Made by a program: the position numbers and the translations under genes. Below are positions 47,501-60,600 of a DNA stretch of 64,000 nt, piece after piece. The stretch's first letter is position 1, and every line of letters begins with the position of its first letter. Origin of the DNA: Actinostola sp. cb2023 (Eukaryota; Cnidaria; Anthozoa; Actiniaria; Actinostolidae); NCBI GenBank assembly GCA_033675265.1, contig JAUJYZ010001570.1:37926-101925 (forward strand), read 5' to 3'. The notes under the pieces were generated by a model. That model was not told the origin of the DNA and ran no database searches. It was given only the letters and a program-made list of their open reading frames with translations.

Positions 47501-50500
47501 ACAAATAGTTTAGTCTTATACATGTACATGGGTTTTACTACAATATAACAAATAGTTTAGTCTTATACATGTACATGGGTTTTACTACAATATAACAAAT
47601 AGTTTAGTCTTATACATGTACATGGGTTTTACTACAATATAACAAATAGTTTAGTCTTATACATGTACATGGGTTTTACTACAATATAACAAATAGTTTA
47701 GTCTTATACATGTACATGGGTTTTACTACAATATAACAAATAGTTTAGTCTTATACATGTACATGGGTTTTACTACAATATAACAAATAGTTTAGTCTTA
47801 TACATGTACATGGGTTTTACTACAATATAACAAATAGTTTAGTCTTATACATGTACATGGGTTTTACTACAATATAACAAATAGTTTAGTCTTATACATG
47901 TACATGGGTTTTACTACAATATAACAAATAGTTTAGTCTTATACATGTACATGGGTTTTACTACAATATAACAAATAGTTTAGTCTTATACATGTACATG
48001 GGTTTTACTACAATATAAACAAATAGTTTAGTCTTATACATGTACATGGGTTTTACTACAATATAACAAATAGTTTAGTCTTATACATGTACATGGGTTT
48101 TACTACAATATAACAAATAGTTTAGTCTTATACATGTACATGGGTTTTACTACAATATAACAAATAGTTTAGTCTTATACATGTACATGGGTTTTACTAC
48201 AATATAACAAATAGTTTAGTCTTATACATGTACATGGGTTTTACTACAATATAACAAATAGTTTAGTCTTATACATGTACATGGGTTTTACTACAATATA
48301 ACAAATAGCTTAGTCTTATACATGTACATGGGTTTTACTACAATATAACAAATAGCTTAGTCTTATACATGTACATGGGTTTTACTACAATATAACAAAT
48401 AGCTTAGTCTTATACATGTACATGGGTTTTACTACAATATAACAAATAGTTTAGTCTTATACATGTACATGGGTTTTACTACAATATAACAAATAGTTTA
48501 GTCTTATACATGTACATACATGGGTTTTACTACAATATAACAAATAGTTTAGTCTTATACATGTACATGGGTTTTACTACAATATAACAAATAGCTTAGT
48601 CTTATACATGTACATGGGTTTTACTACAATATAACAAATAGTTTAGTCTTATACATGTACATGGGTTTTACTACAATATAACAAATAGTTTAGTCTTATA
48701 CATGTACATGGGTTTTACTACAATATAACAAATAGTTTAGTCTTATACATGTACATGGGTTTTACTACAATATAACAAATAGTTTAGTCTTATACATGTA
48801 CATGGGTTTTACTACAATATAACAAATAGTTTAGTCTTATACATGTACATGGGTTTTACTACAATATAACAAATAGTTTAGTCTTATACATGTACATGGG
48901 TTTTACTACAATATAACAAATAGTTTAGTCTTATACATGTACATGGGTTTTACTACAATATAACAAATAGTTTAGTCTTATACATGTACATGGGTTTTAC
49001 TACAATATAACAAATAGTTTAGTCTTTATACATGTACATGGGTTTTACTACAATATAACAAATAGTTTAGTCTTATACATGTACATGGGTTTTACTACAA
49101 TATAACAAATAGTTTAGTCTTATACATGTACATGGGTTTTACTACAATATAACAAATAGTTTAGTCTTATACATGTACATGGGTTTTACTACAATATAAC
49201 AAATAGTTTAGTCTTATACATGTACATGGGTTTTACTACAATATAACAAATAGTTTAGTCTTATACATGTACATGGGTTTTACTACAATATAACAAATAG
49301 TTTAGTCTTATACATGTACATGGGTTTTACTACAATATAACAAATAGTTTAGTCTTATACATGTACATGGGTTTTACTACAATATAACAAATAGTTTAGT
49401 CTTATACATGTACATGGGTTTTACTACAATATAACAAATAGTTTAGTCTTATACATGTACATGGGTTTTACTACAATATAACAAATAGTTTAGTCTTATA
49501 CGTGTACATGGGTTTTACTACAATATAACAAATAGTTTAGTCTTATACATGTACATGGGTTTTTACTACAATATAACAAATAGTTTAGTCTTATACATGT
49601 ACATGGGTTTTACTACAATATAACAAATAGTTTAGTCTTATACATGTACATGGGTTTTACTACAATATAACAAATAGCTTAGTCTTATACATGTACATGG
49701 GTTTTACTACAATATAACAAATAGTTTAGTCTTATACATGTACATGGGTTTTACTACAATATAACAAATAGTTTAGTCTTATACATGTACATGGGTTTTA
49801 CTACAATATAACAAATAGTTTAGTCTTATACATGTACATGGGTTTTACTACAATATAACAAATAGTTTAGTCTTATACATGTACATGGGTTTTACTACAA
49901 TATAACAAATAGTTTAGTCTTATACATGTACATGGGTTTTACTACAATATAACAAATAGTTTAGTCTTATACATGTACATGGGTTTTACTACAATATAAC
50001 AAATAGTTTAGTCTTATACATGTACATGGGTTTTACTACAATATAACAAATAGTTTAGTCTTATACATGTACATGGGTTTTACTACAATATAACAAATAG
50101 TTTAGTCTTATACATGTACATGGGTTTTACTACAATATAACAAATAGTTTAGTCTTATACATGTACATGGGTTTTACTACAATATAACAAATAGTTTAGT
50201 CTTATACATGTACATGGGTTTTACTACAATATAACAAATAGCTTAGTCTTATACATGTACATGGGTTTTACTACAATATAACAAATAGCTTAGTCTTATA
50301 CATGTACATGGGTTTTACTACAATATAACAAATAGCTTAGTCTTATACATGTACATGGGTTTTACTACAATATAACAAATAGTTTAGTCTTATACATGTA
50401 CATGGGTTTTACTACAATATAACAAATAGTTTAGTCTTATACATGTACATGGGTTTTACTACAATATAACAAATAGTTTAGTCTTATACATGTACATGGG

Positions 50501-53500
50501 TTTTACTACAATATAACAAATAGTTTAGTCTTATACATGTACATGGGTTTTACTACAATATAACAAATAGTTTAGTCTTATACATGTACATGGGTTTTAC
50601 TACAATATAACAAATAGTTTAGTCTTATACATGTACATGGGTTTTACTACAATATAACAAATAGCTTAGTCTTATACATGTACATGGGTTTTACTACAAT
50701 ATAACAAATAGTTTAGTCTTATACATGTACATGGGTTTTACTACAATATAACAAATAGTTTAGTCTTATACATGTACATGGGTTTTACTACAATATAACA
50801 AATAGTTTAGTCTTATACATGTACATGGGTTTTACTACAATATAACAAATAGTTTAGTCTTATACATGTACATGGGTTTTACTACAATATAACAAATAGT
50901 TTAGTCTTATACATGTACATGGGTTTTACTACAATATAACAAATAGTTTAGTCTTATACATGGCTTTCATTACAAGCAAAACAAAACAGGCAAACTCCAG
51001 TGGCTAAGTAGTGCCTCCCACTTTTCTCAAACCTACCAATGTTTTTTATTGTCAAAGCTGCTTATCGCAGTAGGAGAATCCACCTACCGATACTTCAAAC
51101 TTTATTGAAATGCTGCCTATTAGAACTATGATGGCTTGACTAACTGTACTCTTATAGATACATGATGTCACTCGACAAAGATGAAGTCACTTGACAAAGT
51201 AGAGTGGTGTGACTGTTATTCTCACCACATTTTGACATCTTCCGTCCATCTATAAGAGTACAGATGCACTGCAAAAACTAAAATTTCTTTGTTTTATATA
51301 ATATTTTGAGAAAGTTCTGCATGATTTTATGATGTCATCTGCATGTGTGTCTGTACTCTAATAACAAATGGCCCTTGACCAATCAATGCATGGGTAATGG
51401 TATATCAATAATAACTATTATTACATGTATATAATCAGATATGCACAAGGATCTCACCTGACTGTAACAGTTCTACCACCAAACTTCCATTTACCAATAT
51501 TATCAGGTGCTAGACAGGGACTCCTACTGATATTCTTGCCATGTGCTATCAAAATGTTCAAAACAATTACATGATGAAATACACACACATGAAAATTCAA
51601 GTGCAATGGAAATACTGTAAATATCCAGAGTAGTGAAAAAGCCGGCGTTTTGAACAAAAACAAAGCGATTTGGTATAAAATCGAAGGTAGTAATTGCTAG
51701 TTGGTTCTACTAAAACTATGAGTCAACTATGATGCGCTACGCACCTTGTTAACAATTAGCTCATAGAAAACTTGAATTCGTACTTACAATCTTTGCTAAT
51801 TGTTCCTTGTTTTGCTATGGCAGCTCTGGCCAACATCAGACCCAAACCAAGATAACTACAAAATTAATGAATAGAAATTAAGGGAAAGTTAAAGTGTTAT
51901 AAGTTACCCCTAAAAATCCTTGTGATCGTTAGCCTTAGAAAGGAAAGGAGTAAAAGAAAAAATCTGACCCCATGCCGGATTTGAACCCACAACCTCCAGA
52001 ACTGATCACCGATGCTCTGGCCAGACTGGGAGCAGGCCATCATAGGATTACTACTTGTACAAATGATATTGTAACATAGAAATCAAGCTAACTTCTGCAA
52101 CTGTTTATGATAATTTAAAGTTGACTCCAATCTTACCTGTGTGTGTACAAGTCAAACTTATGTCCAAATACTTCTGTTATGTGGGTAAAATCTTTGGGTG
52201 AATTGGAAATTGTACTCTATTTAAACAAAAGAAGTTGTCATCAGAATTATTGTGGGTTAGAATAACATATTATCAAAACAATCTCAAAAATCGATAGCAC
52301 TTGAATGAAGGATATTGCGGAGGAAAAAGAAGAGGGATCTGGTCTACTCAAATGTAGGGTTCTGTAGGGTCCTGTAGGGTCCTGTACATACAATGTAAGG
52401 TCTTGTAGGGTTCTGTAGGGTCCTGTACACAGTGTTCTGTAGGGTCCTGTAGGGTCCTGTAGGGTCCTGTACATAAGGTCTTGCAGGGTTCTGTAGGGTC
52501 CTGTACATAGTGTTCTGTAGGGTCCTGTAGGGTCCTGTAGGGTCCTGTAGGGTCCTGTAGGGTCCTGTAGGGTCCTGTAGGGTCCTGTACATAAGGTCTT
52601 GTAGGGTTCTGTAGGGTCCTGTACATAGTATTCTGTAGGGTCCTGTAGGGTCCTGTAGAGTCCTGTAGGGTCCTGTATATAAGGTATTGTAGGGTTCTGT
52701 AGGGTCCTGTGCATAGTGTCCTGTAGGGTCCTGTAGGGTCCTGTAGGGTCTTGTAGGGTCCTGTACATAAGGTCTTGTAGGGTTCTGTAGGGTCCTGTAC
52801 ATAGTGTTCTGTAGGGTTCTGTAGGGTTCTGTAGGGTCCTGTAGGGTCCTGTAGGGTCCTGTAGGGTCCTGTAGGGTCTTGTAGGGTCCTGTACATAAGG
52901 TCTTGCAGGGTTCTGTAGGGTCCTGTACATAGTGTCCTGTAGGGTCCTGTAGGGTCCTGTAGGGTCCTGTACATAAGGTCTTGCAGGGTTCTGTAGGGTC
53001 CTGTACATAGTGTTCTGTAGGGTCCTGTAGGGTCTTGTAGGGTCCTGTACATAAGGTCTTGCAGGGTTCTGTAGGGTCCTGTGCATAGTGTCCTGTAGGG
53101 TCCTGTAGGGTCTTGTAGGGTCCTGTACATAAGGTCTTGCAGGGTTCTGTAGGGTCCTGTACATAGTGTCCTGTAGGGTCCTGTAGGGTCCTGTAGGGTC
53201 CTGTAGGGTCCTGTAGGGTCCTGTAGGGTCCTGTACATAAGGTCTTGCAGGGTTCTGTAGGGTCCTGTACATAGTGTCCTGTAGAGTCCTGTAGGGTCCT
53301 GTAGGGTCTTGTAGGGTCCTGTACATAAGGTCTTGCAGGGTTCTGTAGGGTCCTGTACATAGTGTCCTGTAGGGTCCTGTAGGGTCCTGTAGGGTCCTGT
53401 AGGGTCCTGTACATAAGGTCTTGCAGGGTTCTGTAGGGTCCTGTACATAGTGTCCTGTAGGGTCCTGTAGGGTCCTGTAGGGTCCTGTACATAAGGTCTT

Positions 53501-54624
53501 GCAGGGTTCTGTAGGGTCCTGTAGGGTCCTGTAGGGTCCTGTAGGGTCTTGTAGGGTCCTGTACATAAGGTCTTGTAGGGTTCTGTAGGGTCCTGTACAT
53601 AGTGTTCTGTAGGGTCCTGTACATAGTGTTCTGTAGGGTCCTGTAGGGTCCTGTAGGGTCCTGTACATGTACATTGGTACCCTACCCTAAATCCTGGATT
53701 CAACCCTTGTGTGTGTGGCTCTAAATCCCCTCACACATGTAAGTTTTCACATTAAACTAGTTACTTTCCATATTTATATTTATTTTTATATTTCATGAGG
53801 AGTTTTAGTAGCAGGCTCCAACTAAAAAGTACACAACTCAACTACCGTATTTTCTGGCGTACTACCTGTGGGTTATCTGTTGATTTATCTGTTATTCACG
53901 CAAGGTGCTGGTAATAGACCGGTGCGGGTAATGGACTGATTTGTTTACACAAATCCGTCCATACAAGTGGGGATTGTAAACAACTCTATGTTAGTTCTTG
54001 TCCAGTCCCGGACTCACTTTCTATCTGCTCCGACAAGCTGAAGTCATGGAGGAAAGAGAGTCCAGTATAACTTGCACACACATGGTAGCTTAGCAGCCGA
54101 TCAGATCAGAGCTCAATAGACCAAATTTATCGACTAACACCAAATTGACCCATTTCAGATCTTTTGGGAATACGGTTCTTTGTCTGTTGTATTTCGATTT
54201 CAATAGAGCATTGACATGGAAATGAAAATGTTGTTTGCAAAGGTTTTGAATTGGGTTAAAGAATATAAACATTGCGTCAGCCGATTTGGTCTAATTTCAA
54301 AGCCCGCAATGTAATATGGCCAGTGATTTGTTTACCTCACGCGTAGTTGTCTAAATAAAACGGAATGAAATGGCTGACAGCGCATGCAGATTAATAAAGA
54401 ATAAATCAGGGACTTTCCAAAGCCTGTACTCATATTAACAAAAACATCCTTCCCACGAGTCACTTGATAAATGGCTTGGAACTGTTCAAACTTTGGAACA
54501 ATAATTATTATAATTACTCTTTGTGAGGGAAAACTTCACGGAATCGATGAAATTCTTCCCCAAATTCGACTGATATCGCTCATACAGAACTGAGAAACTG
54601 CGCAATATAAATATTAAATTATTT

Positions 54625-54690
<66 letters not shown>

Positions 54691-57600
54691 GACTTTATTT
54701 AAACAAGGGTAGTACTAAATAGTATAAAAATACTAATAAACTTGTAGCCCTCAAATATTTTTAAATTATTAAACTAGGATTTACTGGAGCCTCCGCCATT
54801 TTGGAGATCAGACAGACTTTTTAACCAGGCGATTTGTGGTGGTCGCCTGGCTGCTATTAAAAGCTGACATGCGCATGCAAGCTATACTGGACTCTCTTTC
54901 CTCTGTGACTTCCGCTTAGCGGAGCGGATAGAAATTGAATCTGGGACTGGACTATGTTGGTTCTGGACAGTTTCAGTGCCCATATCGACAAAGACATTCT
55001 GAAGACATTCAAAAACATAAAACAACAACGGTAGTTATTTCCAGTGGGCTGACTAAATACCTTCAACCCTTGGACATATCAGTCTTGAAATAGATCCTTC
55101 AAAGCTGGAATGCGAGCTGAATGGGAACGATGGATGCAAGAAGGACTGCACACATTCACTCAGACTGCAAATATGTGTAGGGCCTCATACGCTGAAGTTT
55201 GTCAGTGGGTTCTAAATTGCTTGGAATGCAGTCAATGTTTCGGCAATCACGAATGGATTTTCGAAAGCCAGAATCGCCGACATGGAGGCGGAACTTGAAC
55301 TCGATGATGACATCTAGAGCAGCAGGAAGAAACTGAATTTGATGAAGTCATGTTAATTAAAACTTATTCAACAGTGACACTGAAAACGAAAGTTTTGATG
55401 GATTTGACGATGATTTTTTGTGATCGAACACTTTTCCAATGTATTAGTGTAAAATATTTACTGTAACATAATGTAAATACCATATGGCTTGAATAACAGT
55501 AAATCTAACTTGTTTTATCTTTTCCCGAGGTTTTACACATTAATTCATCATTATTAATTAATTAATTATTATCTATGCTAATGAGCGTCGTGCGTCATGT
55601 GAGGAATGATCTACATGTACATGTACCAGTATATGCATGTTGATGGATTTGGTATGAATTTATAATTAGATGCCAGTAATATGCCAATGCGGGTAATGTT
55701 TTCATATCTATCGTAAATCGTGAGGGTGTGGGTAATACGCTGCGCGGGTAATACGCTGCGCGGGTTATACGCTGCGCAGGTAATACACCAGAAAATATGG
55801 TACCTAGCTTGCCACAACAGGCAATATGTGCTGTTAGCATTTGGAATAGCCAGTAGTGTTTGGAGTAGCCACTCAAATGTGCCATTGGCTTGCTTGCCAA
55901 CCCCAGTGTAAACCTGCATATTACATGTTCTTGTGGATTTTAAAATAAATATTGTTATATACATGTACTGTCTATACCTCCATAACAGGATGAAACGTTA
56001 TTTGTGTTGATCCCCCGCCAAGATCCAAAGCACCAAATAGTGCTCCATCCTTGTTGCTAAACCTACCTACAAATTTGATTGAATGAAACCTTTTAGCTGA
56101 CAAAAACAATACTTTGAATACTCTAGATAGTCTACACTCGTGGTATTTCTCGTACCTGTAAGGAAATTAACAGTGATCCATGCATATATTCCTTCATATA
56201 GTCCATCCAATATGGAGACACTGCTTGGACCAGACACTTTGAAAGGAGAGTCTTTGAAAACTTTATATACCTGCAATTATCACTGTTTAGAAACCATTCC
56301 ATCATAACAACCATTAAAATGATTACCCAGACCAGACTCGTACTTACTTACTCTACTCTACTGGAAATGGAATCTGGGGAAGTAGTGTGCAAAGGCACTT
56401 GGGAAGGAGGGAGAAGCGACTGGGTACTAGTCTGTACCCAGACATCATTAAAATACTATACACGAACAAGACTGAAGAGATCCCAAGAACATTATTATTT
56501 TATGATTACAATGTATATTACAATGTAGGGGGTCTATAATACCTGTACATACATGTATAAAATAATGTACCTCATTGGGAGATTTGTTATATACTACTGT
56601 AGCCTACAGTGACTTTAAAAAGTATTTTAAAAAATAACAAAAAAAAAATTCTACCTCTTTCAACAGTTGCTTTGAGGCTTTACCAGGTAGCAACCTAAGC
56701 CCTGCTGTTGCTTTAAGCGCTACTGGTGTTTTATGCCATTTCGTTGGTGGTACGACATCCTTTGCTATTTTTAAAAGCTTGTGTATAGTCTTAGCACCCT
56801 GAAATATAGAAAACAAAATATGGTAATGTGAATTCAGAAATTATAGTTCACTTGTACATGTACATGTATCTTCATGTACCTTATTCGTACTTAATTTCGC
56901 AAGGCTTTAAGTCCGCGATTTTCGTGATTTAAAATAAATTGCAAAAGTTAAGCCTCGCGATAATAAAGGCTAGCGGACTTTAAGCACGCGAAATATAATC
57001 CCCAGAGAAAAATATATATATCGAAACCATTTAATCAACATGAACAATAAACGTTATTTAATAGAAATATTGGTTTTTAAAACGACTTATTCAACAACAT
57101 AATACTACCATTTGCAAGCAACCGTATTACTATAGTGTAAACTTTTTTGTCTGTTTTAGCTACAAGTTGACTGTCATCTTGTTCCTGTTTGTATACTATT
57201 ATAAATAATTTGTTTTTTTTTAGAAAAAATAAATGTTATTGACACCGCTTTCGCGAAATTTAATGCTCTTTTTTCATTTTCTCTTAACGAAATCGCGAAA
57301 ATAAAGTCTTGCGAAATGCTGTCTTAACAAAATCGCGAAATTAAGTACGCGTGAAATTAAGTACGAATAAGGTACTTGAAGTTAATTACTTGGTGGGCTG
57401 CCTGTGGGAGATGCTGAGTTATAAAATGTTTTTTTTGTCTGTCACAAATCCACATACCGGTACTCGGAACGGAAATATATCCGAGTATGTTGCAAACCAA
57501 TTCCAAAGGTTTATCTATGTAGTAAGTGTGCGTGCTCAATAGCTATGCTGACGGATCAACAAAGATTCTGACCACATTGTCTCTTATCAGATCATTGCAC

Positions 57601-60600
57601 CATCACTCTATTTCCACAATTAAGTTCTTGTTGGGAAGTTTTATGTTGTTCACGTCGACAGCGACAATGAATCCAGTGCAGTCAAATTTGCTTCATCCAC
57701 ATATAAATGCACACTCCGTTCTCGTTAGACACACACTAAAAGATGTCAAGTGTTTTCGGTCGGTCAGCGAACTCAAAGAGAACTCTCAGCAATGTACAGC
57801 CAGTGTGTTCTACCAACCAACATGCAACTCGCAAATTTGCATTCATTTGACAGTTTTATTATATTGTGTTGATATTTTTGCCACAGTAGATTACAGCCTG
57901 TCGAGTATCATGCTCGAGAATCCAGCGGTGCTCTTCGGCGTGGGCTCGGAAATCGCCCCGCCAGAAGAACTGCTGGAGAACTTGCCTGCTAGAACGACTT
58001 CTGGGGCGTGATACGCATTCAAGCGCATCAACCCTGGCAGGAAAAATAATCTCATTAAGGTTTGACAGCTTCTACTTCGAAAGTCTTCTTTTGACCTCCT
58101 CTCCCTCTCTTGGGGAGGAGGTCAAAAGAAGACTCTGCTCGAAAAAGGTACCGTACTCATCTCCAATCAAAACTTCCGTTCTTTCAAACAAAATCTGGAC
58201 ATGTCTTTTGCCATTCAGGATTTATCTGTCGTCTACTCGGCAATGTCAGTGGATATTCCGATCTTCGATAGATACTCAAACCCTTTCGGCAACTGTGCAA
58301 AAACATCGGCTTCGATTTTCTATGAACGTCTGACTATGAACTGTTCAGGGAATGACTGAAGTGCATTAGCCTGCGTAGCTTGGCGGTCTGGCAGGGGATT
58401 GGGAAGCTGGAAGCATAAATATGTTGTAAACAACTTTGATCTCTTGGATTCATCTTTCAACAGTCCTTTCAATAACTGTCAACACTGACATTTGCCCACA
58501 GCTTCCGTTTGAATGAATGAAAATATGGCTGAGCTCTGATTGGCCCTATTTTTTGTGGCAAAAAATAGGGTCAATCAGAAGCCAGCATTGTCTCACGCCC
58601 CAGAAGTCGTTTTAGCAGGTAAGTTCTCCAGCGGTTCTTCTGGTGGGGCGATTTCCGAGCCCACGCCGAAGAGCACCGCTGGATTCTCGAGCATGGTCGA
58701 GTATGTGCTATAAGAGTGTCTTGTTTAGGTAATCTGAGTGAAATATTGGTGAGAAACAGTAGGGGTGGATATAGTACATACATGTACATGTATGCATAAG
58801 ATTTATTTTAAAATGTGACTGAGCCTCATGTACATGTGTACCCTTGCTCCAAAGAGGGTGAGAAATAAAGTAAATTAAAATTAGAATAGAAAATGTTGAT
58901 GTGGACATACAAGTTAAATAGAAAAGTGATAACGAGAAGGTTATATTCACCAGAATAAAAACATTATGGTTTATAACCTTCTTGTTATCACTTTTCTAAA
59001 ATTAGAATATAGCTTTTAAAATCAACAATGGGCTAATACATGATAAAGTTAATGTCTACTTTACTACTTTACCTCTTTGGGATTTTTTGCAAAAGATGAC
59101 AGACCTGTTTTGGTGTGTTTAAATACTTCATCTACTAACTTTAACGTACCATCTGAAAGAGTGATATTAAAAATGAAGATAAAGAAATGTCCAAATAATT
59201 GCTATAGTGTATATTATTGACTCCTACACCGGCCGAAACCGGCCGTAAACATTGATACTGCTTTGAAAAATTCTAACTTTCTGAATTTTCGTAACATCGA
59301 TCTCATGGCCAGTTATTAGTGACAACTAGATAACTCTTCATATTTTAACCTCAAGTAAACTGACTTACAGGTCCGATTTCTGGGCATTAGCTCAATTTGT
59401 TTGCCATAAAAATCAAAAATTTTACACCTCAAAACTGAACGACATTTGACTTGGATTTTCTTCCAAAATACATCCTTGCGAAACAAAACGCCACTTTCTC
59501 AGCAAACTTCCATCTCTCTTCTTGATATATTCGTGAATTTTTCCCTCTCTCTTCCTTAACTCGCTGAACAATAGCCATTTCCTTAGGACCACTTACGCTT
59601 TACACATGTTTTCCTTCTGCAACCCCGAAAAGGATGCCGGGAACATCCGGGAAATTTCGACAGAAAGCATCCCGCCCTTTGTGTTTTTTTTTAGAATTTA
59701 TAGAGTGTTTAGCCACTCGGTCCTACAGGCAAAATATTACACCAGTTGCATTCTTTACAAGTCCAAAGTCGCCAAAAATGCCTTTGTAGGTCCTGGAATT
59801 CACCACAGAACAACCAGAGAGACGATTTCACAGTTGAGTCCGCCATTTTGAATTTCGTAATGGCAGAGCCGACATGTCTTCGTGAAAATCGTTTCTCGCT
59901 GCTGGGTTCTTTCAGCAGAACGGTCTCTACCACACCAGTCAAGCTTAATGATGCTGTCCTGGGGGCTTCTGTGGTGAATAATGGCTATAAACACTCTAAA
60001 AATGCAAAATTGGCCTCTTTGAGTAGTGAACACTACTAGCCCCTACGAGCTCCCAAGAAGAAAGACAGCACACGTGAAGACGCGAGCCCACGGGCATTCA
60101 GAACTGTCAAGATTTCCATGGAAACCCCTTATATGGAATCGAAATTTCCTACGACGTGATTAGGTCCAGAAAATTGCTAAAAAACTCAAAATAGCTCAGG
60201 AGCGAATGGGTTAAAGAGTCGTTTTCATATGAGTGGGAAACCTACGGCATTGAGTAATGGTCACAATATGGAATCGAAGACATTTATTCAACCAAACACA
60301 CAAAATTATTGCTTAACCAATCAGAATGCTTGGACACAACAACGTCATGGCATGGTAGCGTCACCACATGGCAACTACTTCTGACTCATGTGAAAACGAC
60401 TCTATGACATGTGCATACATGTACAGTCTGGGACACGGTAAGTTTTGATAGCATTGAGTCTATAAATGACAGGTGCAGCTATGCCTCAGTTAGAACTTGT
60501 ACTTCTCAGCCTGAGTTTAAATTTGGTTGAAGAGCACATTGCAGAATTCACCAGGGCATCAAGATATTGAGCGATCAGTGGCACTTCTCTGCCCCAGTTT

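Larger units (their letters stand above)
53845..55800 (+). mobile_element. Decayed pogo/Tigger-like DNA transposon in ENTPD intron 5
   Basis: Terminal inverted repeats CCGTATTTTCTGGCGTACTA and, reversed, CCATATTTTCTGGTGTATTA are flanked by TA on both sides (53843-53844, 55801-55802), the Tc1/mariner-pogo target. Near the right end GGGTAATACGCTGCGC is repeated about three times. It carries a broken transposase C-terminus (54951-55423) and is itself interrupted by a second inverted-repeat element (about 54000-54957). Confidence 0.88.

Noticed and set aside
42791..50963. CRISPR-like regular array
   Set aside because: The units are contiguous with no variable spacers, the host is eukaryotic and no cas genes exist.
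51955..52060. Functional tRNA gene
   Set aside because: A and B boxes are present but acceptor and anticodon stems do not close; a SINE is more likely.
52247..53703. Three overlapping minus-strand frames of 426-475 codons
   Set aside because: All are the same 10-bp minisatellite in three registers, located inside an ENTPD intron.
57526..58011. 161-codon plus-strand frame
   Set aside because: Its C-terminal third is the arm of an inverted-repeat element and the rest shows no domain; it lies in an ENTPD intron on the opposite strand.
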